Positions 16,817-27,200 of a stretch of DNA of 64,000 bases are shown piece by piece. The DNA lies in NCBI RefSeq assembly GCF_030540875.1, contig NZ_JAUOEM010000008.1, positions 1 through 64,000 of the forward strand, in the 5' to 3' direction. The notes under the pieces are model-generated. The model made no database searches. It was not told where the DNA came from and worked only from the letters and a program-made list of their open reading frames with translations. This DNA is from Flavivirga amylovorans (GTDB taxonomy: Bacteria; Bacteroidota; Bacteroidia; Flavobacteriales; Flavobacteriaceae). A program made the translations under genes and the position numbers. How positions within the stretch are numbered: position 1 is the stretch's first letter; every line of letters starts with the position of its first letter.

Positions 16817-16829
16817 AAGGACTACTTCC
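16808..16829 (+). promoter_or_regulatory. Promoter element and 5' hairpin of the first type-B gene
   Basis: TATCTTTG (16808-16815) immediately follows the permease stop codon. GGAAG, loop GACTA and CTTCC (16815-16829) form a 5-bp hairpin at the predicted mRNA 5' end, 5 bases before the ATG. The paralogue has a hairpin at the same place with different bases but intact pairing. Confidence 0.55.
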
Positions 16830-16834
16830 TAAAG

Positions 16835-19555
16835 ATGAGAAAAATTGTATTATTAATAATCGCTGGTTGTTTGGCCTGCGCAAACATTTTTGCCCAGAAA
16901 CAAGCTGCTAATTGGTATTTTGGTGAAAATGCAGGTCTAATATTCGATTTAGATACTAATTCCATAACCACAGTAAGCGATGGACAGCTAAACACCAGAG
17001 AAGGCTGTGCTTCTATTTCTGATAGTTTTGGGAGTTTATTGTTTTATACAGATGGTGTTACCGTATGGAATAAAAACCATGCTATTATGGCTAATGGAAA
17101 TAATCTATATGGAGATTCATCTAGTACGCAATCTGCTATAATTATCCCAAAACCAGGGGATCCTACAATTTATTATGTTTTTACAGTAGATAATAATTTA
17201 GATGGAGAAAATTTCGGATTAAATTATTCAATAGTAGATATATCTTTAAATGGAGGTCTAGGCGAAGTTGTAAGTAAGAATACTAGTCTCTTAACACAAT
17301 GCTCAGAAAAAATTACAGCCGTTTTAAAAAATTGTAATTCAGAAGATTTATGGGTGCTTACATTAGCTTCCGATACTAGCTCCACAGTTTCTGGGGGTTT
17401 TAATACATACCACGCTTTTGAAGTAACTGCTTTAGGTGTAAATCCTGTATCAATAAAATCGACGTTTGATATAAATATATCTGACGCTAGAGGCTATTTA
17501 AAATTATCTCCAGATGGAACAAAGGTAGCATCTGCTAATGTACAAGATGGTTTATTCTTATATGATTTTGATTCTGAATTAGGAATCGTTTCAAATCAAA
17601 TCCAAATTAATATTCGCTCAGCAAGTAGGTTCCCTTACGGTGTGGAATTTTCACCTAATAGTAAATTATTATATGTACATTCTTCTAATGACTATTTTGA
17701 CGCTGCAGGTGGAAATGACCCAACACAACATACATCTGCATTAAATCAATTTGATCTAACTTCTGCAGATATCAGGCGTTCAATAGTCACATTAGATGAT
17801 AGACAACTTTATAGAGGTGGCTTGCAATTAGGTCCTAATGGTAAAATATATAGAGCTTTAAGTTCAACATATAATCAAGGGCAGGAGTTTTTAGGCGTTA
17901 TTGAGAATCCAAATAGAGTCGGTGTTGCTTGTGATTACAAACACTTCGCAGTAGATCTTAGAGGTGTTAGTTCCCAAGGGCTCCCTCCTTTCATCACATC
18001 CTTTTTTAATACAGAAATAGATATTATTAGAAATGGATTAAGTACCGTTAACCTTTTACTTTGTGATGGTAAATCTTATGAATTAGAAGCTGACGAAATA
18101 GCTGGTGCCACTTACATCTGGACAAAAGATGGTGTTAACTTAACCGAAAGTAGTTTTAACCTTGAAGTAACAGAAACTGGGCATTATGAAGTTTATATAG
18201 ACCCTAACAATGGAGAATGTGCTCTAGTAGGTCAAGCGTTTGTAAATTATACAACAAACCCAATAGCTAATGATGCAACATTAATTCAATGTGATGAGGA
18301 TGACTTAGTTGATGGTTTAACTAGCTTTAACTTAAATGAAGCAAATGATTTGTTAACTGGAGGAGACCCTGACTTGTCCACACGCTTCTACTTAAATGCG
18401 GCTGATGCATTTTCAAATGATGTAACAAATGCTATTGATGGCAGCAATTTTAGTAATACTGTTAATCAACAAATTATTTATGTTGCTGTAATTAACGATG
18501 AAACCAGCTGTTATAGTAATTCTGAATTAACTCTTGATGTAAGTACAACAAATTCTGGAGATACACAGCTTACTGTTTGTGATGATGATGGAACTGAAGA
18601 TGGTTTCTTTGAGTTTAATTTAAACAATGCTGATAGTGATATTGTTACAGGGCTTCCTTCTGGATTAAATATTTCTTATTTTGAATCCTATACCGATGCC
18701 CTTTTAGAGCAAAATAATTTAGACGCTACTTTTACCAACTCAATACCCTATTCGCAAACTATTTATGCCCGTGTTGAAAATGCTAATGACTGCTACGGTA
18801 TTAGTGAAATTCTACTTACCGTTAATCAATTACCACAAATTGATACAGAAGAATTAACCTATTATTGCCTAAATACATTTCCTCAAACCATTTCTATAAA
18901 TGCAGATGCTATAAGCGATCCTTCCACCAATTATACATATAATTGGTCCACTGGAGATACCGTATACGAAATACAAGTTAATGAAGCAGGAACCTATAAT
19001 GTCACTGTGACTAATGATAATGGTTGTTTAAAAAATCGAACCATTATTGTAGAACCATCTAACATTGCTACAATTAATACGATTGAAGTGATTGATATCT
19101 CGCAAAACAATATCGTTACAATACTAGTTAGTGGAGAAGGATTGTACGAATACGCGCTTCTAAATCAAGATGGGATACAGACGGCATTTCAAACTAATAA
19201 TATTTTTGAAAATGTATATCCAGGCATCTATACAGTTATTATTCGTGATTATGAAAATGACTGTGGAGCAATAGAAGATCAAATATCTGTTATTGGATTT
19301 CCTAAATTTTTCACTCCTAATAACGATGGCATACATGATACATGGCAAATTCTAGGTATTTCCAATATGTTTCAAGCCAATTCAAAAATTTTAATATATA
19401 ATCGTTATGGTAAATTAATAAAAGAACTAAACCCTTTAGGTCAAGGCTGGGATGGACTCTTTAATGGAGAAAAACTACCCACAGATGATTATTGGTTTGC
19501 AGTTACCCTACAAGATGGAAGAGTCTTTAAAAATCATTTTACACTCAAGCGTTAA
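16835..19555 (+). CDS. T9SS type-B sorted surface protein, beta-propeller type
   Basis: This 906-residue exported protein has a signal peptide at about 1-20 (cleavage near NIFAQ). A beta-propeller-like domain follows (about 22-400), beginning NWYFGENAGLIFDL, with GCASISDSFGSLLFYTDGV and GYLKLSPDGTKVASA. An Ig-like part contains GATYIWTKDGVNLTE. Two repeat units start at QCDEDDLVDGLTSFNLNEA and VCDDDGTEDGFFEFNLNNA. A second Ig-like segment contains YNWSTGDTVYEIQVNEAGTY. The C-terminal 87 residues are the gliding-motility-associated (CHU_C) type-B sorting domain, starting PKFFTPNNDGIHDTW and ending FKNHFTLKR. It should be secreted through T9SS. It is a close paralogue of the gene at 21285. The ligand is unknown. 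Confidence 0.9.
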   Translation: MRKIVLLIIAGCLACANIFAQKQAANWYFGENAGLIFDLDTNSITTVSDGQLNTREGCASISDSFGSLLFYTDGVTVWNKNHAIMANGNNLYGDSSSTQSAIIIPKPGDPTIYYVFTVDNNLDGENFGLNYSIVDISLNGGLGEVVSKNTSLLTQCSEKITAVLKNCNSEDLWVLTLASDTSSTVSGGFNTYHAFEVTALGVNPVSIKSTFDINISDARGYLKLSPDGTKVASANVQDGLFLYDFDSELGIVSNQIQINIRSASRFPYGVEFSPNSKLLYVHSSNDYFDAAGGNDPTQHTSALNQFDLTSADIRRSIVTLDDRQLYRGGLQLGPNGKIYRALSSTYNQGQEFLGVIENPNRVGVACDYKHFAVDLRGVSSQGLPPFITSFFNTEIDIIRNGLSTVNLLLCDGKSYELEADEIAGATYIWTKDGVNLTESSFNLEVTETGHYEVYIDPNNGECALVGQAFVNYTTNPIANDATLIQCDEDDLVDGLTSFNLNEANDLLTGGDPDLSTRFYLNAADAFSNDVTNAIDGSNFSNTVNQQIIYVAVINDETSCYSNSELTLDVSTTNSGDTQLTVCDDDGTEDGFFEFNLNNADSDIVTGLPSGLNISYFESYTDALLEQNNLDATFTNSIPYSQTIYARVENANDCYGISEILLTVNQLPQIDTEELTYYCLNTFPQTISINADAISDPSTNYTYNWSTGDTVYEIQVNEAGTYNVTVTNDNGCLKNRTIIVEPSNIATINTIEVIDISQNNIVTILVSGEGLYEYALLNQDGIQTAFQTNNIFENVYPGIYTVIIRDYENDCGAIEDQISVIGFPKFFTPNNDGIHDTWQILGISNMFQANSKILIYNRYGKLIKELNPLGQGWDGLFNGEKLPTDDYWFAVTLQDGRVFKNHFTLKR

Positions 19556-19561
19556 GATCAT

Positions 19562-19581
19562 TGAATAACTTTTATTATTCA
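19562..19581. terminator. Weak hairpin between convergent genes
   Basis: TGAATAA (19562-19568) and TTATTCA (19575-19581) form a 7-bp stem with a six-base loop in the 19-base gap between the type-B gene and the serine hydrolase gene, overlapping the latter's stop codon. It is weak and AT-only. Confidence 0.3.
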
Positions 19582-21017
19582 GTAAATGCTGGCAAAATAT
19601 AATCTTCCATTATTTCATAAGGAATCGTCATATCTGAATTAAAATTCCCTCCGGTAAAAACAGCCACTAATCCTAGTTCTTTGATAACAAAAATATATTG
19701 TCCTCCAAAACCAGCAGCGTAAAAACAATTGTATGTGTTAGCCCCAGAATTAAAATCCCTTAACCACCACTGGTAGCCGTAAGAGCTATTTGAAGACACA
19801 TCAAACTTTACTGTAGTAGATTTATCAATCCAATCTTTAGAGATAACTTGAGTGTTCTTCCATTTTCCATCATTTAAATATACTTGCCCCAACTTTAACA
19901 TATCTCTAGGTGTATTTCTAAAATCTAAAGGCTCTCCGATTCCTGGTAATTCACTACTTTCAACTAAATCTGAATAATAGTCTTTAGCAAATACAGCAAA
20001 AGTTGTATTAATTGAATTCATCATAATTCTGTTTAACACAAATGATGCTCCTGTGTTATATTCAAAAGTAGTTCCCGGGGTACTCTCTAAGGGTTTGGCA
20101 AGAACATACGTGTGTGCCGTTTCAAATGGCGTACCGTAAAATCCTGCTAAATCTGTTCCTTCATTCCATTCTAAACCAGAAGACATTGTTAAAAAATGCT
20201 CTAAAAGTATATTCTCTTTTCCTCCTTGGGATAAATAACTTAATTCAGGGAAAAAATCTTTCAATGGTACCTGATCACTGGGAATAAACCCATTATCAAT
20301 AGCAATTCCAATCATGGCTCCTCTAAAAGATTTATTAACAGATTGTAATTCATGAGCTATGCCTCTATTGTAATCTATTAATTCACCAAAGGAGTTTGTA
20401 CCAGAGAAGTATTCTTCAAGAATTAAATTGTTATTTACAGATAATAATACCGAATGTATCTCTCTGTAGCCCTTACTCCTAATTTCATCTATCCCTTCAT
20501 ATATTTTATCTACATTTGGTAAAAGCACACTAACATCTGAGGTATTCCAACCATCACTAACATTCTCAGGAATAGCATATTTATACTTAGCAATTGCAGT
20601 AACAGAAACAGATGAAGACTGATCGGAACCAGTAAATATTTTTAATACATTACTATAATTCATACCAAGTTTCCAAGATATATTGGCGAGACCTTCTTCA
20701 TTCGTTGTTATAGAAGCAGTATTGTTTACTTCTCCACTTTCTGAAATAACCTCAACACCTATACCGACTCCAGAAATACCTTCTCCCAATTCATTTTCAA
20801 TTTTAACTACTATATCTTCTAATAGCGTTGTATTTTGAAGCCCTGTCTGATTATTTCCAGATATCAATGTTATTTTATAATCTGAAATTTCTTCAAATCC
20901 TAAATCCCTATTACACCCAACGAAGAAGAGCAATACTAAGCATAAGTTGAATTTTAAACAGAATAATAAAAATCTCCATTTAAAAACATATTTAATATCA
21001 GATATATACATAGGCAT
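19575..21017 (-). CDS. Serine hydrolase (beta-lactamase/class C type) lipoprotein with Ig-like domain
   Basis: The 480-residue protein has an unusually long N-terminal region before the hydrophobic core and a lipobox ending FFVGC (Cys about residue 35), so it is probably an outer-membrane lipoprotein. Residues about 45-140 form an Ig-like/Big_1-type module (NTTLLEDIVVKIENELGEGISGVG, EEGLANISWKLG). The C-terminal 330 residues are a class C beta-lactamase-like domain, with the SxxK nucleophile in LQSVNKSFRGAMIG, the Tyr motif in EYNTGASFVLNR and WWLRDF plus YAAGFGGQYIFV near the end. It may cleave an ester, amide or peptide. The substrate is unknown. It lies between two duplicated type-B genes in opposite orientation. 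Confidence 0.85.
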   Translation of the reverse strand: MPMYISDIKYVFKWRFLLFCLKFNLCLVLLFFVGCNRDLGFEEISDYKITLISGNNQTGLQNTTLLEDIVVKIENELGEGISGVGIGVEVISESGEVNNTASITTNEEGLANISWKLGMNYSNVLKIFTGSDQSSSVSVTAIAKYKYAIPENVSDGWNTSDVSVLLPNVDKIYEGIDEIRSKGYREIHSVLLSVNNNLILEEYFSGTNSFGELIDYNRGIAHELQSVNKSFRGAMIGIAIDNGFIPSDQVPLKDFFPELSYLSQGGKENILLEHFLTMSSGLEWNEGTDLAGFYGTPFETAHTYVLAKPLESTPGTTFEYNTGASFVLNRIMMNSINTTFAVFAKDYYSDLVESSELPGIGEPLDFRNTPRDMLKLGQVYLNDGKWKNTQVISKDWIDKSTTVKFDVSSNSSYGYQWWLRDFNSGANTYNCFYAAGFGGQYIFVIKELGLVAVFTGGNFNSDMTIPYEIMEDYILPAFTE

Positions 21018-21211
21018 TTCTTTGCTTAAATTTAACCAAATAATTATTATATAACCAGAATTTTTACATAAACTACACCTAATGACATATATTAAGACTA
21101 ATTATTTGACATAATTAAATCATCATAGGTAAGTAAAAGTTCGTATTAATTGATGATAACATGTATATCAAATTAGTATGAAAATGTCAGCATTTTTTAT
21201 GGATGAAACTG

Positions 21212-21269
21212 ACTATTTATCTTTTTATCGTATAGATTATTAAAAAAGCGCGATTTATAATACCTTTGG
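21212..21269 (+). repeat. 58-bp repeat, copy 2 (fossil of the permease tail plus promoter)
   Basis: This is a copy of 16759-16816 with one mismatch. Here the permease coding tail is not connected to any permease gene, so it is a leftover of the duplication that produced the second type-B gene. The copy also brought the -7 element, now TACCTTTG. The rest of the 267-base intergenic stretch 21018-21284 shows no other feature. Confidence 0.9.
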
Positions 21270-21282
21270 TAGTCTTGCTACT
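21261..21282 (+). promoter_or_regulatory. Promoter element and 5' hairpin of the second type-B gene
   Basis: TACCTTTG (21261-21268) is followed by GGTAG, loop TCTTG and CTACT (21268-21282): a 5-bp stem including one G-U pair, at the same place and with the same loop size as in the paralogue upstream of 16835 but with different bases. Confidence 0.5.
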
Positions 21283-21284
21283 CT

Positions 21285-24062
21285 ATGATGAAAAAAATTA
21301 TCACATTCACAATACTTTGTTTTAGTCTACACTCTTATGCTCAAAATGAAGCTTCAAACTGGTATTTTGGCTCTAATGCCGGTATCCGTTTTAACCCCAA
21401 CGGTACCATTACAGAATTAACAGATGGCCAATTAAATACAGATGAAGGTTGTACTACAATTTCTGATGTTGATGGTAATTTATTGTTTTATACAGATGGG
21501 ATAACAGTTTGGGACAGGCTACACAGACCTATGCCAAATGCAAACGGTATTGCTGGAAATGGTCTATATGGAGATCCGTCCAGTACACAATCTGCTATCG
21601 TAATCCCTAAACCTAAAGACCCTAACATATATTATATTTTCACGGCAGACACTTCTTTAAATGGTGATCCAGATCTCGGATTTCACTATTCTGAAGTTGA
21701 TATGAGATTAAATGGAACATTTGGAGATGTCATATCAAAAAATATTAATTTACTACTTAATAGTACCGAAAAAATTAGTGCTGTTGTAAAAGATTGTAAT
21801 ACCCAAGCCCTTTGGGTCATTACCCTTTCTTCTTTAAATGGAAATCCTGCTGATACCGTTTTTAACACATTTCATGCCTATGAAGTAACAGATACTGGTA
21901 TACAAACAACACCGGTTTCTTCCACTTTTAATGATCTCGCTGTAATTGATCAAAGAGGGTACTTAAAATTATCACCAGATGGCACAAAATTGGCATGTGC
22001 AAATTCTGTAGATGGTTTATTTCTTTATGATTTTGATGTAGATACCGGTATTGTAAGTAATCAAGAAAAAATAAATATTAATTTTTCCCGTCCAGGAAAA
22101 AGACAATCCCCCTATGGTATTGAGTTTTCTCAAAATAATAATATTTTATACGTAACAACTTACTACAATCCTGAAACAAATGAGGAATTAAGGAGCCCAG
22201 CTGAACAATATGGTGCTTTGTTACAATACGATTTAACTGCCACGAATATAAACACAACAGAAGTTGTTATAGATAACAGACAAACCTACAGAGGTAGCTT
22301 ACAATTAGGTCCAGATGGTAGAATTTACAGGGCAATGAGTATTACATATCCTCAAGGCTCTCCATTTTTATCTGTTATAAATAACCCAAATGTTTTGGGT
22401 ACCGCTTGTAATTATGAACATAATGCCATTCGTTTAAGTCGTAACTCAAGACAAGGCTTACCACCATTTATAACATCTTTCTTTGCACAAAAAATAGATA
22501 TTATAGGCAATAATTCTACATCTACAAGATTACAATTATGCGAGGGAGACACGTATACATTAAAAGCTGATGATATTGCAGGAGCTACTTATTTATGGAC
22601 TTTAGATGGTGTTCCTTTATCTGAAACGAATTATTTTTTAGAGGTCAATGCATCAGACCTTTTAGCATCTGGGTCTGGCTTATATAAAGTGTTTATTGAT
22701 TTAAATACTGGTAAGTGTGATGATACTTATGAAGGTATAGCAACTGTTGGCGTCAATGCGAACCCTATTGCCTATGATGCCGTACTCACACAATGTGATG
22801 AAGATGGAATATTAGGAGGCTTTACAAGATTTGACCTGACCCAAGCCTATGATGAACTAACTGGCGGATTACCTGAACTATCCACAAGATTTTTTACAGA
22901 TAGCAGTATGAGTAATGACGTTCCAAATAGTAACGATTATATCTATGATGCAGACAATCCGAGTCCCGTATATGTAGAGGTTTACAATACAAATACAAAC
23001 TGTTCAAATACGTCCATATTAACTTTGAATTTAAGTCATGTTAATATTCCTTCTTATGAGCATCCAGTTTGTGATGAGTTAGAATCTGAAGACGGCATTA
23101 ATACATTCAATTTAGATGATATTACAACAGATATACAAACCACTAATAGTTTTACTTTTCCGATAATTTATTATGAAACCTATGAGTATGCGCTTTTAGA
23201 AGAAAACAATATAAAAGATGTGTCTTATACTAATAAGAGTCCATACAATCAAACAATTTATGCGCGTATAGAAAACAACAATGCATGTTTTGGTATTGTG
23301 GAGGTAACACTTATTGTCAATAAACTACCAGATATAGATACAGAGGATTTAACTTATTTTTATTGCCTAAACGAATCACCCCAAACCATTCCAATTAACG
23401 CACTTATACCAAGTAACGTACAAAATGATTACACGTATAGCTGGTCTACAGGTGAAAATTCTTATGAAATTCAAATAAATGAACCTAAAAACTATGTAGT
23501 AACTGCTACAAATACTATTACCGGGTGTTCTAAAAAAAGAACTGTTATCGTGCTTCCTTCTAACGTAGCAATCATTCAAGAGATTAATGTTGTTGACGTC
23601 TCTCAAAACAACACGATTACTGTTATGGCATCTGGAGAAGGTGAATATGAATATAGACTACTCGACGAAAATAATACGGTTGTATTTCCATACCAGGAAA
23701 GCAATATCTTTGAAAATGTTTCTCCTGGTATTTATACAGTAACGGTCAATGATGTAAAAAATGATTGCGGACCACCTGTTAACGAGAAATTTTCTGTTAT
23801 AGGATTCCCTAAATTCTTTACTCCTAATAATGATGGCAGACATGACACCTGGCAAGTATATGGAGTTTCAAGCATGTTTCAACCCAACACCAAAATTCGT
23901 ATTTTTAATAGATATGGTAAGTTAATAAAACAACTAACGCCTCTTGGTGAAGGTTGGGACGGAACTAGTAATGGTGAAAAGCTTCCCGTTGATGATTATT
24001 GGTTTGATATTGTACTACAAGATGGAAGGGTTTTTAAGAATCATTTTACTTTGAAATACTAA
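21285..24062 (+). CDS. T9SS type-B sorted surface protein, beta-propeller type (paralogue)
   Basis: The 925-residue protein has the same architecture as the 906-residue protein at 16835: signal peptide (cleavage near HSYAQ), propeller-like domain starting NWYFGSNAGIRFNP with SVDGLFLYDFDVDTGIVSNQ, an Ig-like part with GATYLWTLDGVPL, two repeat units starting QCDEDGILGGFTRFDLTQA and VCDELESEDGINTFNLDDI, a second Ig-like segment with YSWSTGENSYEIQINEPKNY, and the CHU_C sorting domain (about 839-925, PKFFTPNNDGRHDTW). Two ATG codons in a row are possible starts (21285, 21288). The promoter and permease fossil upstream show that it arose by duplication. Surface location is expected and the ligand is unknown. 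Confidence 0.9.
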   Translation: MMKKIITFTILCFSLHSYAQNEASNWYFGSNAGIRFNPNGTITELTDGQLNTDEGCTTISDVDGNLLFYTDGITVWDRLHRPMPNANGIAGNGLYGDPSSTQSAIVIPKPKDPNIYYIFTADTSLNGDPDLGFHYSEVDMRLNGTFGDVISKNINLLLNSTEKISAVVKDCNTQALWVITLSSLNGNPADTVFNTFHAYEVTDTGIQTTPVSSTFNDLAVIDQRGYLKLSPDGTKLACANSVDGLFLYDFDVDTGIVSNQEKININFSRPGKRQSPYGIEFSQNNNILYVTTYYNPETNEELRSPAEQYGALLQYDLTATNINTTEVVIDNRQTYRGSLQLGPDGRIYRAMSITYPQGSPFLSVINNPNVLGTACNYEHNAIRLSRNSRQGLPPFITSFFAQKIDIIGNNSTSTRLQLCEGDTYTLKADDIAGATYLWTLDGVPLSETNYFLEVNASDLLASGSGLYKVFIDLNTGKCDDTYEGIATVGVNANPIAYDAVLTQCDEDGILGGFTRFDLTQAYDELTGGLPELSTRFFTDSSMSNDVPNSNDYIYDADNPSPVYVEVYNTNTNCSNTSILTLNLSHVNIPSYEHPVCDELESEDGINTFNLDDITTDIQTTNSFTFPIIYYETYEYALLEENNIKDVSYTNKSPYNQTIYARIENNNACFGIVEVTLIVNKLPDIDTEDLTYFYCLNESPQTIPINALIPSNVQNDYTYSWSTGENSYEIQINEPKNYVVTATNTITGCSKKRTVIVLPSNVAIIQEINVVDVSQNNTITVMASGEGEYEYRLLDENNTVVFPYQESNIFENVSPGIYTVTVNDVKNDCGPPVNEKFSVIGFPKFFTPNNDGRHDTWQVYGVSSMFQPNTKIRIFNRYGKLIKQLTPLGEGWDGTSNGEKLPVDDYWFDIVLQDGRVFKNHFTLKY

Positions 24063-24164
24063 AAAACACCTTAAAACTAATTAAAATGCATTTCATTGTG
24101 TTTTTTTGTCTTTAACTTTAAAAACATCTACTTTCCGCCCAAAATCAGTCCCGATTTAAATAAA

Positions 24165-24172
24165 TATTTTTG
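24165..24172 (+). promoter_or_regulatory. -7 promoter element of the third type-B gene
   Basis: TATTTTTG fits TAnnTTTG, 33 bases before the chosen ATG at 24206. Upstream, AAAAAACAC near 24061 and GTGTTTTTTT near 24098 could pair as a weak terminator of the preceding gene. Confidence 0.5.
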
Positions 24173-24205
24173 CTAGTAAAAACGAAAAAAGAAAGCCTAC
24201 AAGCT

Positions 24206-27200
24206 ATGAGGTTTATTTACTTTATATTGCTTATTCTTATTTGCGGTAACAGCCTTGTGTTTTCGCAACAAATATCTGTAGACAGTAGTATTGGTTTACA
24301 ACAACTTATAGAAAACAATCTAGTAGATGGTTGTGTAGATATTTCTAATATAAACTCTCCTGTTAATGGTAATACACATGGTTTACCAAGTTATGGTTAT
24401 TTTGAACGTGCAAGCTCTAATTTCCCCTTTGAAAATGGTATTATACTTTCAACTGGTAGTGCGGCATCTGCTGGAAATGGTTTAATTACGCCACCACTTA
24501 GTGAGAGTTCTACAACTTGGGGGACAGATCCGGATTTAGAAACCGCTTTAGGCATTACCAATACGCTTAATGCAACGTCTATAGAATTTGATATCGTATC
24601 CATATCCAATCAAATTCAATTTAACTATTTATTTGCTTCTGAGGATTACGATGGTATCAATCCATGTTTACCAATTTCTGATAGCTTTGTTTTTCTTATT
24701 AGAGAATCCACAAGTACTGGTCCTTATCAAAATATTGCCTTAGTACCTGGTACTTCAGACCCTATTAATACAAACAACATACGTCCAAATTTATTGCCAG
24801 CTTGTTCACCTCAAAACGAACAATATTTTGAGGGATACAATATAGGCGATACAAATTATATTGGGCGTAGCAATGTGCTTACAGCTTCTACAACAATTAC
24901 TCCTAATGTTCAATATCATGTTAAAATCATTATAGCTGACCAAAACGATGGTACTTTTGACTCTGCTGTTTTTATTGAAGGCGATAGTTTTACAATTTTA
25001 GACTTAGGTGACGATATAGAAACGTGTGCCAGTGCTACACTTTTAGATGCAGATATAGCAAATCCATTAGCTACTTACGCTTGGTATTTAGATAATAATC
25101 TAATAAGTGGAGCTAACAACCCTACATATAATGCCATAGTAAGCGGTACTTACAGAGTTGTAGTCACTGTAGACTTAAATGGTACGAGTTGTCCTGAAGA
25201 AGATGAAATAAATGTCATATTAAATTCAGAAGAACCTATTACCCCTATTAGTGATTATGAATTATGCGATGATGCAAGTGGTGATGGTACTGAAATATTT
25301 GATCTTTCGACAAGAGCCTCTGATTTAGCAGCTAATATTTCTTCTATTTTTTCCAATTACACCTTTTCCTATCATTATTCTGAGGCAGAAGCAAGAGGTA
25401 ATATCAATGAAATTACTGCCCCCATCTCAAATACAATCAGTCCACAACCGATTTATGTTAGAATTGATGATACAGATAGTAATTGTTTTGCTTACACCTC
25501 TTTTAACCTCGTAGTAAATGAACTTCCAAATATAAATACACCTTCTGATGTAGATGTTTGTGATACCGATGATTCTCCAGATGGTATTACGATCATAGAA
25601 GTTAGCGATTTAACCCAAAGAGATGATGAAATAACCAATAGTCAAAGTAATCTTATAGTGTCTTATCATCGTAGCTCTGCAGATGCAGATACAGGTGATA
25701 ACCCCATAACATCACCAATTGCGAATACAAATGCTACAGAAGTTATTTATGTTAGAGTTATGAATTCATTAACAGGGTGTGTTAGTACGACTACATTATC
25801 GGTTAATATTACAATAAGTCCAATAATAAATAGAGATACACAATATATAGATGCTTGTGACAGAGACATGGACGGCACTGCTAATTTTAACTTAGAAAGT
25901 GTTCTTAGTGATATAATAGGCGGATTAGGAGGCGTAACCCCTACATTTCATGAGAGTCTTGATGATGCAAATGCTGGTGTCAATCCTATTGCAAATACAA
26001 CAAATTATCAAAATATAAACCTTGAACAACAAACTATTTATGTAAGGATACAAGATGACACAACTGGTTGTGCCTCCATTGTTCCTCTAGAAATTCATAC
26101 AAATTTACTTTTAACTGGTACAGATTTAGGGGATTTTGCTTTATGTGATACAAATGATATAGAAGGAGATACTCTTGAGTTTAATTTAACTACCCTAGAA
26201 TCTTTTATCTCTAACGATTTACCAAACCCCGTAACGGTTACCTTTTACGAAACTGAGCCAGATAGAGATAGTAATCTAAACCCTATTACAAAAGGTGTAC
26301 CATATGAAGCTACAAGCCCTAGAATATTATATCTTACTTTGAATGATGGTAATTGTACAGAAATAGGCGATATAACCCTTCTAGTAAACCCCATATTACA
26401 ATTTAATCCAGCAAATCCAATCCCGTATTGTGATACAGACGATGATGGTATCGTTACCATAGATCTACATTCATTAGATAATCTTGTAACTAATGATAAT
26501 ACAAATTTTTCAGTTACTTATTTTCCTAGTTTTGCTGATGCAGATGCTAATAACACAACCAATCAATTACCCGATTTTTACACCAATACAAATCCGATAG
26601 AAGACATTTACGCTAGAATTGCAAATAATGATAGTGGATGTGCCACAACTAATTTTTTTCAGATTCAGGTTTTTTCAGCACCACCAGCGAATACCCCTTT
26701 ACCAATTGTTATGTGTGATATTACAGACGGTAATCCAGATGGTATAGTCACTATAAACTTAAATGATATTATAAACAATGTCGTTACAGATCCAACTAAT
26801 CTTGAAATAGATTTCTTTACGACGTTTGCAGATGCTGACTCTACAACACCAACAAATGCACTTTCTAGCTCAGAAAGAACATCATATGATGCAAGTACAG
26901 GTACTCAAATTATTTACGTAAGAGTAGAAAACACTCTAACATCAACAAATTGCTACAACATAGTAGAACAAGAAATTATTGTAAATACAGAGCCCGTTAT
27001 ACCAACGATTACTCCTTTTCAAATTTGTCAAACAGGAGGCGGTAATACAGCTGATTTCTTGTTAGCTGATAAAGATGCTGAAATTTTAGATGGACAGACA
27101 GGTAAAGCCGTTTTTTATTTTGAAGATGCAGCTTTTACGATACCAATTGATGAAGACAATATATACCAAAACATAACCAGTCCTCAAACAATTCATGTTC

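Noticed and set aside
23376-23855. Antisense frames that recur in similar places in the paralogous type-B genes (also 19160-19348)
   Set aside because: They are mirror frames caused by the shared composition and paralogy of the sense genes, not independent genes.
24170-24205. TTG-initiated extension of the choice-of-anchor L protein
   Set aside because: It overlaps the TATTTTTG promoter and would place a charged segment before the signal peptide.
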